Below, one piece after another: positions 1-8,327 of a DNA stretch of 21,625 nucleotides. Under the pieces are notes generated by a model. That model did not search any database, was not told the origin of the DNA, and worked only from the letters and a program-made list of their open reading frames with translations. How positions within the stretch are numbered: position 1 is the stretch's first letter; the number at the start of each line of letters is the position of its first letter. Origin of the DNA: Chloroflexi bacterium RBG_16_64_43 (GTDB lineage: Bacteria; Chloroflexota; Anaerolineae; Anaerolineales; RBG-16-64-43); contig MGOA01000067.1 in the NCBI GenBank assembly GCA_001796965.1, positions 1 through 21,625 on the forward strand, written 5' to 3'. Both the position numbers and the translations under genes were made by a program.

Positions 1-45
1 CAGCTCCCGACCGTGCGAGGACCGCCGGCAGGATAGCGGCACCGC

Positions 46-1596
46 GTGAAAGACCAAATCCTCACCGTTGAGCCGCACGACGACCTGGCCTCGCTGCGCG
101 ACAAGATCCTGCGCACGCAGGCAGACCGGATCATCCTTCTCCTGGCGGATTCCGCGAGCTTGCGCCAGCTCGACCTGGCCCTCTGCGCGCGCTGGGCCGA
201 CGGGGTGGGCGCCAGCCTGTGCTCGGTTTCCCCGGACGCGGAAATAACGCGTGCCTCATCCCGCGCCGGGATAGCCTCCTATTCCACGCTCGACGGAGCA
301 CTTGCGGGGGAAGAGAGCCATGCCGGGACAATAGGTGCTGTCTTCGAGCGGCGGCGCTTCGACGCGCCTCCTGCGGGCCGAATCAAGAAGGACGAGGAAC
401 TCGTTTCGGCCCAGTCTTCCTCCTCGTTACCAGTGGCTATGCGCACTTCGAGCGGAACGATAGCCTCGAGCCGGACGTTGAGGGCCAGGACCCAGCACAT
501 TAGCCCTCGCCTCCAAAACGGACTGTTCCTCGCCCCCCTCGCGGCTCTCGCCGCTACCGCATTGCTTCTTGTTCCATATGCCAAGGTCGAGATCAACCTT
601 CCAGCACATGAGAGCGCCCGGACAATTCCAATGGAGGCGAGCAACGCAGTAACCTTGGCCGTCAACGCGGTCGCCGAGAGCGCGGTGCTCTCCACAGGCA
701 GGGCTGTCGTCCCAATCACCTATGCTGAGGGAGAGCTGAGCTTGGCCAACCACTCCTCGCGGGTCGTGGCCATTCCGCCCGGCACCCGCTTTCGCGATCC
801 GGTCTCCGGCATGGAGTTCGAGACACTGGCGGGAGAATGGATGGACCCGCAGGCAAGCGCGCTGATCGGCATTCGTGCCGTGGAACCCGGCTCGCAAAGC
901 AACTTGCCTCCCGGCCGGATTCGGGAAGTGGTGGGACTCGCGGTCGGGACGCTTGAAGTGCAACAACTTTCTTCCACCTCGGGCGGGCGGTCCGCGGCCC
1001 GCGCTGTCGTCAGCGCTGCCGATATTGCCTCACTGCGATCTCAGGCCCAGGCTCAGCTTATCCAGAACCTCCGCGAGGCCTTCGAGCAGGAGGCAGCGGC
1101 CCAGGCATGGCTGATCGTCGAAAGCAGCATGACCATTCGAAGCCAGGAAGAATCGCTCTCAGCTCGCCCGGGCGCGGCGGTGGATGAAGTCCACGTCACG
1201 CTCGAAGCGGAGGCCGAGACGCTTGTCGTTCTCGAAGGGGTTGCCATCGACCGAGCGCGCGAAGCGCTTGGCATCGCGCACAATACCGACGCCCTGGAAT
1301 TAGCAGGGCTGCGGGTCGAACAAGTTGCGCAGGGGGTGCTCCACATCTTGTTCACGGTGCAGGAGAGCGAGTCGTCGATTCCCCGCCATCTCGCGAATCG
1401 TCTCGCGAACCGCACTCCGGCGGATGCACAGCGCCTGATCGACGGTCTGTTACCATACAGCCGCACCACGATCCACCTCGCGCCTGCATGGTGGCCCTTC
1501 TTGCCGGCATTTCCGATGCGCATTGACATCCAGAGTCTTCCCGCGGCCGCGCCGCCACTTGGGCCGCGAGCCGGCGTCGGCGGTGGCCCCGAATGA
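46..1596 (+). CDS. Baseplate J/gp47-like membrane-anchored protein
   Basis: A 516-aa protein with a GTG start at 46. An in-frame TAG at 34-36 rules out a longer form. The start lies in a GTGA overlap with a possible upstream gene that would end at 49, of which only 16 codons are visible. The N-terminal ~60 residues (ILTVEPHDDLASLRDKI and on) resemble the start of Chloroflexota proteins annotated as baseplate J/gp47. A low-complexity Ser/Arg-rich linker follows at about 105-155, then one hydrophobic segment at about 158-177. The long C-terminal part is rich in beta-strand patterns, including IPPGTRF, GIRAVEPGSQSNLPPGRI and a later segment near 340-440, which fits the baseplate-J fold. The domain probably lies outside the membrane. 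No other phage gene is nearby, so this is likely a chromosomal cell-surface protein rather than prophage. It overlaps ruvX by 4 nt. The function is unknown; the family call is by resemblance only. Confidence 0.75.
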   Translation: MKDQILTVEPHDDLASLRDKILRTQADRIILLLADSASLRQLDLALCARWADGVGASLCSVSPDAEITRASSRAGIASYSTLDGALAGEESHAGTIGAVFERRRFDAPPAGRIKKDEELVSAQSSSSLPVAMRTSSGTIASSRTLRARTQHISPRLQNGLFLAPLAALAATALLLVPYAKVEINLPAHESARTIPMEASNAVTLAVNAVAESAVLSTGRAVVPITYAEGELSLANHSSRVVAIPPGTRFRDPVSGMEFETLAGEWMDPQASALIGIRAVEPGSQSNLPPGRIREVVGLAVGTLEVQQLSSTSGGRSAARAVVSAADIASLRSQAQAQLIQNLREAFEQEAAAQAWLIVESSMTIRSQEESLSARPGAAVDEVHVTLEAEAETLVVLEGVAIDRAREALGIAHNTDALELAGLRVEQVAQGVLHILFTVQESESSIPRHLANRLANRTPADAQRLIDGLLPYSRTTIHLAPAWWPFLPAFPMRIDIQSLPAAAPPLGPRAGVGGGPE

Positions 1597-2027
1597 TGGC
1601 CCTGACTGCGCGTATTCTCGCTGTAGATCCCGGCGCACGTCGCATCGGCATCGCCCTGAGCGATGAGACGGGCACGGTCGCCCGCCCGCTGCTCGTCCTG
1701 CCCCACCATAGTCTGAGCGAGGACGCAGAGAGAATCGTCGCCTTGGCCAAGGCCTATTCGGCCAGGTTGGTCCTCGTCGGGGTGGCGCTTGATTCCGAAG
1801 GCGAAGCTGGGGCCCAGGCGCGCAAGGGGTTGCGCCTCGTGAAAGCGATCCGCGAACAGTCCGACCTTCAAGTCGAGTACTGCGATGAGTCGCATTCCAC
1901 TCAGGCGGCGGCCCAGGCGCGACGAGCCCGCGGCGCGACACGGGCCAAACAAAAGGAAAACCTCGACGCGGCCGCAGCCGCCTTCATCCTCCAGGAGTAC
2001 CTCGACACCCATGCCGGCGAAGCGTAG
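1593..2027 (+). CDS. ruvX: RuvX/YqgF-family Holliday junction resolvase-like nuclease
   Basis: A 144-aa RNase H-fold protein of normal family length. The N-terminal strand ILAVDPGARRIGIALSD carries the first acidic residue of the YqgF/RuvX active site. LVLVGVALDSEGEAGAQA matches the family's VGLP...G..G..A segment. CDESHSTQAAAQA corresponds to the DERLTT-type motif, and KENLDAAAAAFILQEYLD carries the last acidic residue. The family is known for 16S pre-rRNA 5'-end processing and for Holliday-junction-like nuclease activity; the role here is inferred. The ATG at 1593 overlaps the preceding stop (ATGA). A second ATG at 1596 is equally possible and changes the protein by one residue. It overlaps mltG by 17 nt, consistent with one transcript. 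Confidence 0.9.
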   Translation: MMALTARILAVDPGARRIGIALSDETGTVARPLLVLPHHSLSEDAERIVALAKAYSARLVLVGVALDSEGEAGAQARKGLRLVKAIREQSDLQVEYCDESHSTQAAAQARRARGATRAKQKENLDAAAAAFILQEYLDTHAGEA

Positions 2028-3162
2028 GGTGGAGGCGCGCGACGGAGCGTGGCGGGCCATCGGCGTGCTGATGGTGGCCGGGATTGCCCTCGGTGCGGGG
2101 ATCATCCTCTGTGGCCTTACGGCCCGCGCCTCGGACCCGGCGCACATCGGCTCGCCCGCAGCGGACCTCTCGCTGATTGAACGATTGGTGATGGGTACGT
2201 ACCTCGGCATGCGAAGCGAAGCGCTCAATCGCGTGTCGCCCAATGCACAGGGCGGATCGCTCTCGATCGTCGAGGGGGAGAATGCAGCCACGCTCGCTTC
2301 GCGCCTGGTCTCGGAAGGTTGGATCTCCGAGGCAGCGGTCTTTCGAACCTACCTGCGATACACCGGTGGAGATCGGAAGCTCTTCCCCGGACTTTACGCC
2401 GTGCCGCCGAACCCCACGACTCGCTTGCTGGCTGACCTGCTGGTCTCGGGAAGCAGCCGCCAAATCGAGTTGACGATCTTTCCGGGATGGCGAGTGGAGG
2501 AGCTGGCCTCGGCCCTCGAGCGGCACGGTGTGCCGATACCCGCCGCTGATTTCATCGCTGCCAGCCACCGTCGCCCCGGCAATCTCTCGCTCTACCTGGC
2601 CATCCCCCCTCAGATTGCGCTGGAGGGGTTTCTCCTCCCCGGGCGATATCTCGTCGAGCGGAGCGCCAATGCGGATCTTCTGGTTTTCGAGATGGCCAGC
2701 GCATTCGACCGCGCGGTTACCGACGACCTGCGCCGATCACTCGAGACGCGCGGGCTTAGCCTGTATCAGGCCGTCACGCTGGCCTCGATCATCGAACGCG
2801 AAGCCATGCACAACGACGAGATGCCGCTGATCGCCTCCGTGTTTCTCAACCGAGTGGATTCCGGCATGATGTTGGAAGCCGACCCCACGGTGCAGTATGC
2901 GCTCGGCTATTACCCGCCCCAAGCGACCTGGTGGCGCAGCCCGCTGGGTTCAGGCGACCTTCAGGTCGATTCGCCGTTCAACACGTATCTCTATGGCGGC
3001 CTGCCGCCAGGTCCCATCTGTAATCCGTCGCTTGACGCGCTCGTGGCGGTGTCCAACGCTCCTGCGACCTCCTACTACTTCTTCCGAGCCGCATGTGATG
3101 GCTCTGGGCGGCACCACTTCGCGGAGACCTACGATCAGCACCTAGCCAACGCTTGCCCATAG
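2011..3162 (+). CDS. mltG: Endolytic murein transglycosylase MltG
   Basis: A 383-aa YceG/MltG-family protein that cleaves nascent peptidoglycan glycan strands at the outer face of the cytoplasmic membrane. A basic N-terminus is followed by one membrane segment at about 15-38. A LysM-like region lies near 84-160 (LSIVEGENAATLASRLV, ending at IFPGWRVEEL). The catalytic domain contains LASIIERE, whose Glu262 corresponds to the family's catalytic Glu. Other family blocks are ASVFLNR, DPTVQYALG, SPFNTY, LPPGPICNPS and HHFAETYDQH. The frame is open back to an ATG at 1885, but that start would lie deep inside ruvX and add a non-family basic extension. The ATG at 2011 gives a normal cytoplasmic tail and membrane anchor, so it was chosen. 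A ruvX-mltG pairing beside a baseplate-J protein is the context expected in Chloroflexota. Confidence 0.92.
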   Translation: MPAKRRVEARDGAWRAIGVLMVAGIALGAGIILCGLTARASDPAHIGSPAADLSLIERLVMGTYLGMRSEALNRVSPNAQGGSLSIVEGENAATLASRLVSEGWISEAAVFRTYLRYTGGDRKLFPGLYAVPPNPTTRLLADLLVSGSSRQIELTIFPGWRVEELASALERHGVPIPAADFIAASHRRPGNLSLYLAIPPQIALEGFLLPGRYLVERSANADLLVFEMASAFDRAVTDDLRRSLETRGLSLYQAVTLASIIEREAMHNDEMPLIASVFLNRVDSGMMLEADPTVQYALGYYPPQATWWRSPLGSGDLQVDSPFNTYLYGGLPPGPICNPSLDALVAVSNAPATSYYFFRAACDGSGRHHFAETYDQHLANACP

Positions 3163-3250
3163 GGCGTTTCGCCGAACGGGCGGACCCGGGCTGAACGAGG
3201 CGGCATCGAGCAAGGAGTACCCGTTCCGAGTCTAGAGGCGCTCGTTGCAG

Positions 3251-3256
3251 AGGGAG
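3251..3256 (+). promoter_or_regulatory. Ribosome binding site for the STAS-like gene
   Basis: AGGGAG lies 1 nt before the ATG at 3258 but 7 nt before the in-frame ATG at 3264. The spacing favours the second ATG, so the start was placed at 3264. Confidence 0.55.
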
Positions 3257-3263
3257 TATGGCA

Positions 3264-3692
3264 ATGACAGCAAACGAAAAGCCGTTGGACTGGTCCTCGG
3301 AGCCGGAAAGCGGTTACAGCGTTGCGCGCCGAGCGGACGGCGGATTGCATGTGACATTCCACCATCTCTCGCCGGCCGTGTTGGCCCACTGGCAGGCGTT
3401 TGCCCAGAGGCACTTACAGGGTGCGGAACGATTCAACCGCAACCTGTACGATTTGCGAGCCGTCGCGAACATCCCGCCTGGCGCCATTCGGCTGGCGGAG
3501 GATCTGAACGCGGATCCGGCGGCTCGATTCGTGCGGGTGGCCGTCGTTGTCTCGTCCAAGGCGGTGCAGCAGGCGTTGGCGGGGCTAGCTCAGTTGTCTT
3601 CTGGCGTGGAAATGGAAGTTTTCAGCAACCTCGAGGAGGCCGAGCGCTGGCTTGACCGCCCGGCCAGCCGCCTCCTGCGCGACGAGGCTTGA
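3264..3692 (+). CDS. STAS/SpoIIAA-like small protein
   Basis: A 142-aa soluble protein with no signal peptide or membrane segment. The core has the alternating pattern of SpoIIAA-like/STAS proteins: NRNLYDLRAV (strand with conserved Asp), AIRLAEDLNADP (helix), FVRVAVVVSSKAVQQAL (strand and helix), then VFSNLEEAERWLDRP, the usual C-terminal strand-helix ending. STAS-fold proteins often act in partner switching or bind small ligands, but no anti-sigma kinase or partner gene is nearby, so no role is assigned. The 95-nt gap to mltG suggests it may have its own promoter; none is clear. It ends 46 nt from the convergent end of the minus-strand block. An ATG at 3258 would add two residues. Confidence 0.7.
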   Translation: MTANEKPLDWSSEPESGYSVARRADGGLHVTFHHLSPAVLAHWQAFAQRHLQGAERFNRNLYDLRAVANIPPGAIRLAEDLNADPAARFVRVAVVVSSKAVQQALAGLAQLSSGVEMEVFSNLEEAERWLDRPASRLLRDEA

Positions 3693-3738
3693 GCCCAGGC
3701 CGGGCCCTGAGTGCGATGTAGCATTAGCGCAGACCCGT

Positions 3739-5079
3739 TCACGTATCGCGCGACTGCAGGTGGCGGTAGTCATCCTCCGTGTCGACATCGGCAAAGTCTT
3801 CCGGTTGCCCCCACTCCACCCATTCCACGGGGTAACGATCGAAGAGCGCGCGTCCGCCCTGGTCGCCAGTTACGCGGCTGAGGTCCGGCCACGTGGAGCG
3901 GTCGAACAGAACCGGGTTTGCGCGCTGACCCGCATGCCGCGGCACCACGACCGGCGCCAACGTGCGTGCATGGCAATCCATCAGCGCCTTGATCAGCTCG
4001 CCCGGGATGCCTGGCTGGTCGCCGAGGAAGAAGACCGCCGCTCCGCAGGTTGATCCTACGGCGGCCAGGCCGGCGAGCAGCGAGCTGCTTTGCCCCTCCC
4101 GCCAGGCCGGGTTGCTCACCAAGCGAGTTCGCGCTAAGTCCACGCCCTGCAGGATGGCCTCTTCGTCGGCGCCGAGGACTATGACCACCTCGTGCATCTG
4201 CTCGCGCGCGACATCGACCACGTGCTGCAGGATTGGCCGGCCTCGAAATGGGAGCAGCAGCTTGTTTCTTCCCATGCGTGAGGCGGCTCCTGCCGCGAGG
4301 ACGATTCCGGCTGTCCGCACCCGTGATTCGCTCACCGGGTCATCGCGTGACAGCGCCGCGATGACCACCCGTTCGATGACTGGCGACTCTAGCAGCGCCG
4401 CGGCGGTGTGACGCGCCATCTCCCGCGCCTGGTCGGTGTCCGCCTTATTGAGAACGATGGAAAGCCGCGTTGAAGGGCGAGTAGCCTTTGGGTAGCTCTG
4501 CGGGTGCGCCAGGGCGCGGGCGAGGTCCGCGGGCGTGATCAATCCGCCCGGCGAAAGCTCAGCGAATCTGGCAAAGAGCGCGTCCCGGTGGACCGTAGCC
4601 GCGTCGAGCGTGCGCCCCACTGCATCTATGCCCGCCAAGGCCACGATGTGCGTCGCCTCGCGTGGAACGGCCGGCTCGTGTTGCGCCGGCACTTTGACCG
4701 ACAACCCCCGCGCGCCATCCGCCTCAACCAGGATGCTTATTCCGCCCCCCTGGACATCCTCGACCATGCGCGAGAACTGGTCGGCGGTCAGCCCGGCAAC
4801 CTTGCCTTCGCGGGGCAGCCATTGGCCAGTGACGAGCACATGCCTATGTACCCGCAGCAACGCCCCCAGCTCCGCCAGACGCGACGGGTCGTCCAAGACG
4901 AGATGATGCGGCGCGCGGCTTGTTTCGGCAATTGCCAGGTGGGTTGTGGTTGAGGAAACGACCGGGCCAAAAGGCAGGAGTTCGCGTGCCAAGCACCAGA
5001 GCGCAGCGGTCTTGCCGCCCGCCCCGACCAGCGCCACCACCTCACCCCCATGAAGGTCGAGGGCCGCACCCAGTTTCAC
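3739..5079 (-). CDS. Fused YqeC-like / MocA-like molybdenum hydroxylase maturation protein
   Basis: A 446-aa two-domain protein. Residues 1-245 resemble YqeC, the accessory protein of selenium-dependent molybdenum hydroxylases. They contain a P-loop-like VALVGAGGKTAAL (about 15-27), SSTTTHLA (about 42-49), a LVEADGARG motif (about 117-125) and an NKAD motif (about 211-214). Residues 256-446 are a MobA-like nucleotidyltransferase of the MocA/YgfJ type. They have the signature IVLAAGAASRMGRNKLLLPF (about 259-278), LGDQPG near 352-357 and an acidic DVDTEDDY near 431-438. MocA-type enzymes transfer CMP to molybdopterin to make the cytosine dinucleotide cofactor used by hydroxylases. YqeC and MocA are usually separate genes. 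The GTG start overlaps the yqeB stop (GTGA), indicating translational coupling. The selenium link is family knowledge and was not tested here. Confidence 0.88.
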   Translation of the reverse strand: MKLGAALDLHGGEVVALVGAGGKTAALWCLARELLPFGPVVSSTTTHLAIAETSRAPHHLVLDDPSRLAELGALLRVHRHVLVTGQWLPREGKVAGLTADQFSRMVEDVQGGGISILVEADGARGLSVKVPAQHEPAVPREATHIVALAGIDAVGRTLDAATVHRDALFARFAELSPGGLITPADLARALAHPQSYPKATRPSTRLSIVLNKADTDQAREMARHTAAALLESPVIERVVIAALSRDDPVSESRVRTAGIVLAAGAASRMGRNKLLLPFRGRPILQHVVDVAREQMHEVVIVLGADEEAILQGVDLARTRLVSNPAWREGQSSSLLAGLAAVGSTCGAAVFFLGDQPGIPGELIKALMDCHARTLAPVVVPRHAGQRANPVLFDRSTWPDLSRVTGDQGGRALFDRYPVEWVEWGQPEDFADVDTEDDYRHLQSRDT

Positions 5080-5975
5080 GGCGGCTGTCCCATCTCCGTG
5101 CTGGCGGGCGGTCTCAACCTGCCGCCCGGATTGAGTGAATGGCGGAACTGGATGGATTCGAGAATCGCGGCTAGCGCACCACCGCCGACCGCCAAAGCCT
5201 TGTCGGATATCGTGAAGCAGTGTTCGCGTAGGCCACGTGGGTCGATGTCGCCGATCTTCAGTCCCTCGGAAACCGCCACCCCGTCGTGAATCAGCCCCCG
5301 GACAACACCGTCGATGGCCGCGCGAATTAGCGTGCCATCAATCTCGGCAATGGGGACGCCGGCCCGGACTGGGTCACCGATCGCCGCGATGCATCGAATA
5401 ACGCCTGCGGTCGGCGCGCGCACGACCCGTTCGCCCAGGCGTCCGTGCACCGCGTCGGGAACGCCCGAATCGTCGCTCGCGCCGCCCCGCCAGTAGACGC
5501 GCCCAAGCCAGTGCCCGCGCTGAGTCTCCACAACTGCGTGACAGTCCGTGCCGGCGCGGAAGCCTGGGCCAAGCCCCACCGTGAGCGGGGAGCCCGCCCC
5601 GATCGGATCCCCCGCGCGCTTGAGCATGCGCGCATCCACGACGGCCGCAATCGACACTTCATCCCACCGCTCGAACTCGGCCGCGATGACAACGGGTATG
5701 GCTCCGCTCCTCCAACAGAACTGTACGGAATCCGGTCCTGGAACGCGCCTTGCCGTCAATCCATCAACGTGGGCTTCCCCTTCCCAAACCGCTTGGGCAA
5801 AGGAGGCGCCCAGACGCACCGCAAGCGGCGCCGCCACTTCCGCGATGACAACGGGGAAGCCAGCCCGGACCACGCGGTGAGCCACACCCGACCCCAAGTC
5901 GCCCCCACCGCGGACAAGGATTGGGAATCGAGGAAAGGTGAAATCCGTTTGGCTGCCAGAAGATAACGATGTCAC
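5076..5975 (-). CDS. yqeB: YqeB-family selenium-dependent molybdenum hydroxylase system protein
   Basis: About 299 aa from the GTG at 5975. An N-terminal Rossmann-like start, VRGGGDLGSGVAHRV (about 21-35), is characteristic of the YqeB/EF2563 family. The C-terminal half has a barrel-sandwich pattern (APTAGVIRCIAAIGDPV, then VVRGLIHDGVAVSEGLKIGD) and the ending IDPRG...CFTISDKALAVGGG, a strong family match. The frame is open to 6131, but that start would overlap the preceding stop and adds residues unlike the family. The GTG at 5975 has GGAG about 11 nt upstream and gives near-normal length. An ATG at 6047 is a second option with poor spacing. The protein is thought to help install the labile selenium/sulfur ligand of Mo hydroxylases, but its biochemistry is unsettled. 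It follows the Mo subunit by 124 nt and overlaps the YqeC-MocA gene. Confidence 0.88.
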   Translation of the reverse strand: MTSLSSGSQTDFTFPRFPILVRGGGDLGSGVAHRVVRAGFPVVIAEVAAPLAVRLGASFAQAVWEGEAHVDGLTARRVPGPDSVQFCWRSGAIPVVIAAEFERWDEVSIAAVVDARMLKRAGDPIGAGSPLTVGLGPGFRAGTDCHAVVETQRGHWLGRVYWRGGASDDSGVPDAVHGRLGERVVRAPTAGVIRCIAAIGDPVRAGVPIAEIDGTLIRAAIDGVVRGLIHDGVAVSEGLKIGDIDPRGLREHCFTISDKALAVGGGALAAILESIQFRHSLNPGGRLRPPASTEMGQPP

Positions 5976-6099
5976 GCCCGCTTCAACTCCGCGGACTCGG
6001 CCGGCAAAGCCCGATTGCGGTGCACACGTTGCTGCGGCGTCTCGCATCCTTCGTGTGCCGGAGTGCTGACCTGGTCCGCGCAAGATGCACGGCTGAGAC

Positions 6100-8322
6100 T
6101 CAATCCAACTTTCCCAGGCCGCGCAATACACGTTCGGCCGTCAAGGGGAACTCGTCGAACCACACCCCCGTCGCCTCGCGGACAGCGGCGATGACTGCCG
6201 GCGTGTATGGCAGGTACGGCATTTCGCCCATGCCGCGGGCACCAAACGGCCCTTGTGGGTCGGGGTGTTCAAGGATGAGGCTTTCGACATGCCCGGGGAT
6301 GTCAAGGGCAGTCGGGATGAGGTAGGTAGAGAGGTGAGGCGTGAGCACCTGCCCGTCCTTCATCACGAAGTTCTCAAGCAAGGCATACCCATGAGCTTGA
6401 ACAATCGCGCCCTCGATCTGACCCTCCACCTGCTGCGGGTTGATGGCGCGGCCGACATCGTTGGCGCACACAACATTCAACACACGCACCTCGCCGGTGT
6501 CGGTATTCACTTCCACTTCGGCGCTCTCCGCGACGTATCCATAGGCGAAGTTGGGCATAGACTGCCCGGTATCGGGGGCGTACGGGGTTGTCGCCGGTGG
6601 ACGGTACACAAAACGCGCTACCGCCGGGCGCTCCTCGGCCTTCCACTTGGCCAAGGCTTGTTGCGCCGCGCCGAGGATGGCGTTGCCTGCCATGAAGGTC
6701 ATGCGTGAGGCGGAGGCCGATCCGGAATCGTCGGTCTCTGCGGTATCGGAAACCACCAAGTGCACCTTCTCGAGCGGGAGGCCCAAGGCCTCGGCGGCCA
6801 TTTGCGCCATGGCCGTGTGCGCACCTTGGCCTACCTCGGCGCCGGCATGGCGAACGGTGACCTCCTCGATCTCGGTAGCTCCCCGAAGTTCGACGGTCGC
6901 CCAGCACTTCTCCGGCGCACCGAAGGAGAAGCCGACATTCTTGAAGCCACAGGCAAACCCCTTGCCCCGCCGCACGTTACGTCCCGGCCTCGGCTCGGGT
7001 TGCCTTGCCGGCGGACGCATCCAGCCCGAGGCTGACCGCTTCCAGCCCGATCGCTCGGCGCACGCTTCGAGCACTTGCTGCAAGCTGATCCCAGGCGGCA
7101 GCGGTGTTCCCACCGAGAGCAGCGCGCCTTCGGTGAGCAGGTTGCGCTGGCGGATTTCCACCGGGTCGATGCCCAGCCTCTCCGCCAACTTGTTCATCTG
7201 AGTCTCGGCGACGAATAATCCCTGCGGGCCACCAAAGCCACGGAAGGCGCCGCCCGGCAGATTGTTTGTATAGACCGAGCGCGAATCGACGGCGACGTTG
7301 GGTATCTCGTAAGGGCCCGTGCACATGAGCGTTGCGTTGCCAAGTACCTTGGTCGAGGTGTAGGCATATGCACCGCCGTCTTGGATGATATCGACCTCGG
7401 CCGCCATCAGCCTCCCGGTGCGGGTGGCACCCCAGCGCGTACGAAAGTGAAACACGTGCCGTTTGTGATGACCGATGATCGATTCTTCCCGAGACCAGAC
7501 GGTCTTGACCGGTCGTGAGATGCCGCGCTGGTGCAGCCGCCAGGCGGCCAGGGCGAGCACAATCTGCACCGACATGTCCTCACGGCCGCCAAACGCCCCG
7601 CCGATGGCGGGATAGATGACGCGCACCTGGTCCCGCGGCAGGCCAAGGGAATGCGCGATCTGCTCCTGATCTTCATGAGTCCATTGCCCGGCTACCACTA
7701 CCGTGATCCGCCCCTGGTCATCGATATAAGCCAACCCGGCCTCGGGTTGCAAATAGGCATGCTCTTGCAAGGGCGTGTGGTATTCCCCCTCCACAACGAC
7801 GTCCGCCTGGCGTAGCGCAGCCACCGCATCGCCTTTGCGGATGCGATAGGAGCAGAACACATTGGTGCCCTTCTCGGGGAATAGCAGGGGTGATTCCGGT
7901 TCGATGGCTTGGCGCGCATCGCTGACGACCGGCAGGTCTTCGTATTCAACGCGGATGAGGTCTCGGGCGTAGGCGGCGAGGACCTCGCTCTCCGCAACGA
8001 CCAATGCCACCTGATCGCCCACGAAGCGCACGCGATCCGCTCCGGCATTGGCCGACCCCGGCCCGCACAGCACCGGCTGATCGGGAAGTATCAAGCCGTA
8101 CTCATTGACCGGGACGTCTTTGGCGGTGAAGACGGCCACCACGCCGGGCAGCGCCTCCGCTCGAGAAGTATCCAGCGCGCGGATGACGGCGTGCGGGCGT
8201 CTGGCGAAGAGCAGCTTGAGATGAAGTTGGCCGGGGCGGTTGATGTCGCCCGGGTAAAGGGCCGTTCCACTGACCTTGGCTACCGCATCCGCGCGTGCCG
8301 GGGAGGTGCCCACAGACGGCAT
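6100..8322 (-). CDS. Xanthine dehydrogenase-family molybdopterin-binding subunit (set 1)
   Basis: A 740-aa catalytic Mo subunit of the xanthine oxidase family, lacking its own Fe-S or FAD domain. Domain 1 starts at DAVAKVSGTALYPGD. Cofactor and active-site blocks are QEHAYLQPEAGL (186-197), GGAFGGRED (241-249), GAFRGFGGPQG (358-368), GAEVGQGAHTAM (494-505), SASASRMTF (535-543), and GMGEMPYLPYTPAV (697-710) with Glu700 as the expected catalytic base. Gln192 sits where bovine xanthine oxidoreductase has Glu802, while the Arg of GAFRGFG is kept, so substrate choice is uncertain. The ATG at 8322 follows the preceding stop by 5 nt, with AGGAGA inside the end of the upstream gene as ribosome binding site. 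Electrons should pass to the FAD-[2Fe-2S] polypeptide encoded upstream. It is probably cytoplasmic, as no signal peptide is visible. Confidence 0.9.
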   Translation of the reverse strand: MPSVGTSPARADAVAKVSGTALYPGDINRPGQLHLKLLFARRPHAVIRALDTSRAEALPGVVAVFTAKDVPVNEYGLILPDQPVLCGPGSANAGADRVRFVGDQVALVVAESEVLAAYARDLIRVEYEDLPVVSDARQAIEPESPLLFPEKGTNVFCSYRIRKGDAVAALRQADVVVEGEYHTPLQEHAYLQPEAGLAYIDDQGRITVVVAGQWTHEDQEQIAHSLGLPRDQVRVIYPAIGGAFGGREDMSVQIVLALAAWRLHQRGISRPVKTVWSREESIIGHHKRHVFHFRTRWGATRTGRLMAAEVDIIQDGGAYAYTSTKVLGNATLMCTGPYEIPNVAVDSRSVYTNNLPGGAFRGFGGPQGLFVAETQMNKLAERLGIDPVEIRQRNLLTEGALLSVGTPLPPGISLQQVLEACAERSGWKRSASGWMRPPARQPEPRPGRNVRRGKGFACGFKNVGFSFGAPEKCWATVELRGATEIEEVTVRHAGAEVGQGAHTAMAQMAAEALGLPLEKVHLVVSDTAETDDSGSASASRMTFMAGNAILGAAQQALAKWKAEERPAVARFVYRPPATTPYAPDTGQSMPNFAYGYVAESAEVEVNTDTGEVRVLNVVCANDVGRAINPQQVEGQIEGAIVQAHGYALLENFVMKDGQVLTPHLSTYLIPTALDIPGHVESLILEHPDPQGPFGARGMGEMPYLPYTPAVIAAVREATGVWFDEFPLTAERVLRGLGKLD

Positions 8323-8327
8323 AAGGC

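Noticed and set aside
1..49. 3' end of an upstream gene ending in a GTGA overlap
   Set aside because: Only 16 codons are visible and another frame is also open, so it cannot be supported as a gene.
1885..2010. N-terminal extension of mltG
   Set aside because: It lies inside ruvX in another frame, is Arg/Pro-rich, and would push the membrane anchor far from the N-terminus. The ATG at 2011 fits the family.
1053..2291. A 412-codon minus-strand open frame opposite the baseplate-J, ruvX and mltG genes
   Set aside because: It spans three well-supported plus-strand genes, has no recognisable domain and is Arg/Ser/Pro-rich, as expected for a shadow frame in GC-rich DNA.
3163..3257. Terminator after mltG (GGCG-TTT-CGCC hairpin)
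   Set aside because: The stem is only 4 bp with no T-run, too weak to call.
3693..3738. Bidirectional terminator between the convergent STAS-like and YqeC-MocA genes
   Set aside because: It has a GGGCCC palindrome and GC-rich pieces, but no hairpin long enough to call and no T-run.
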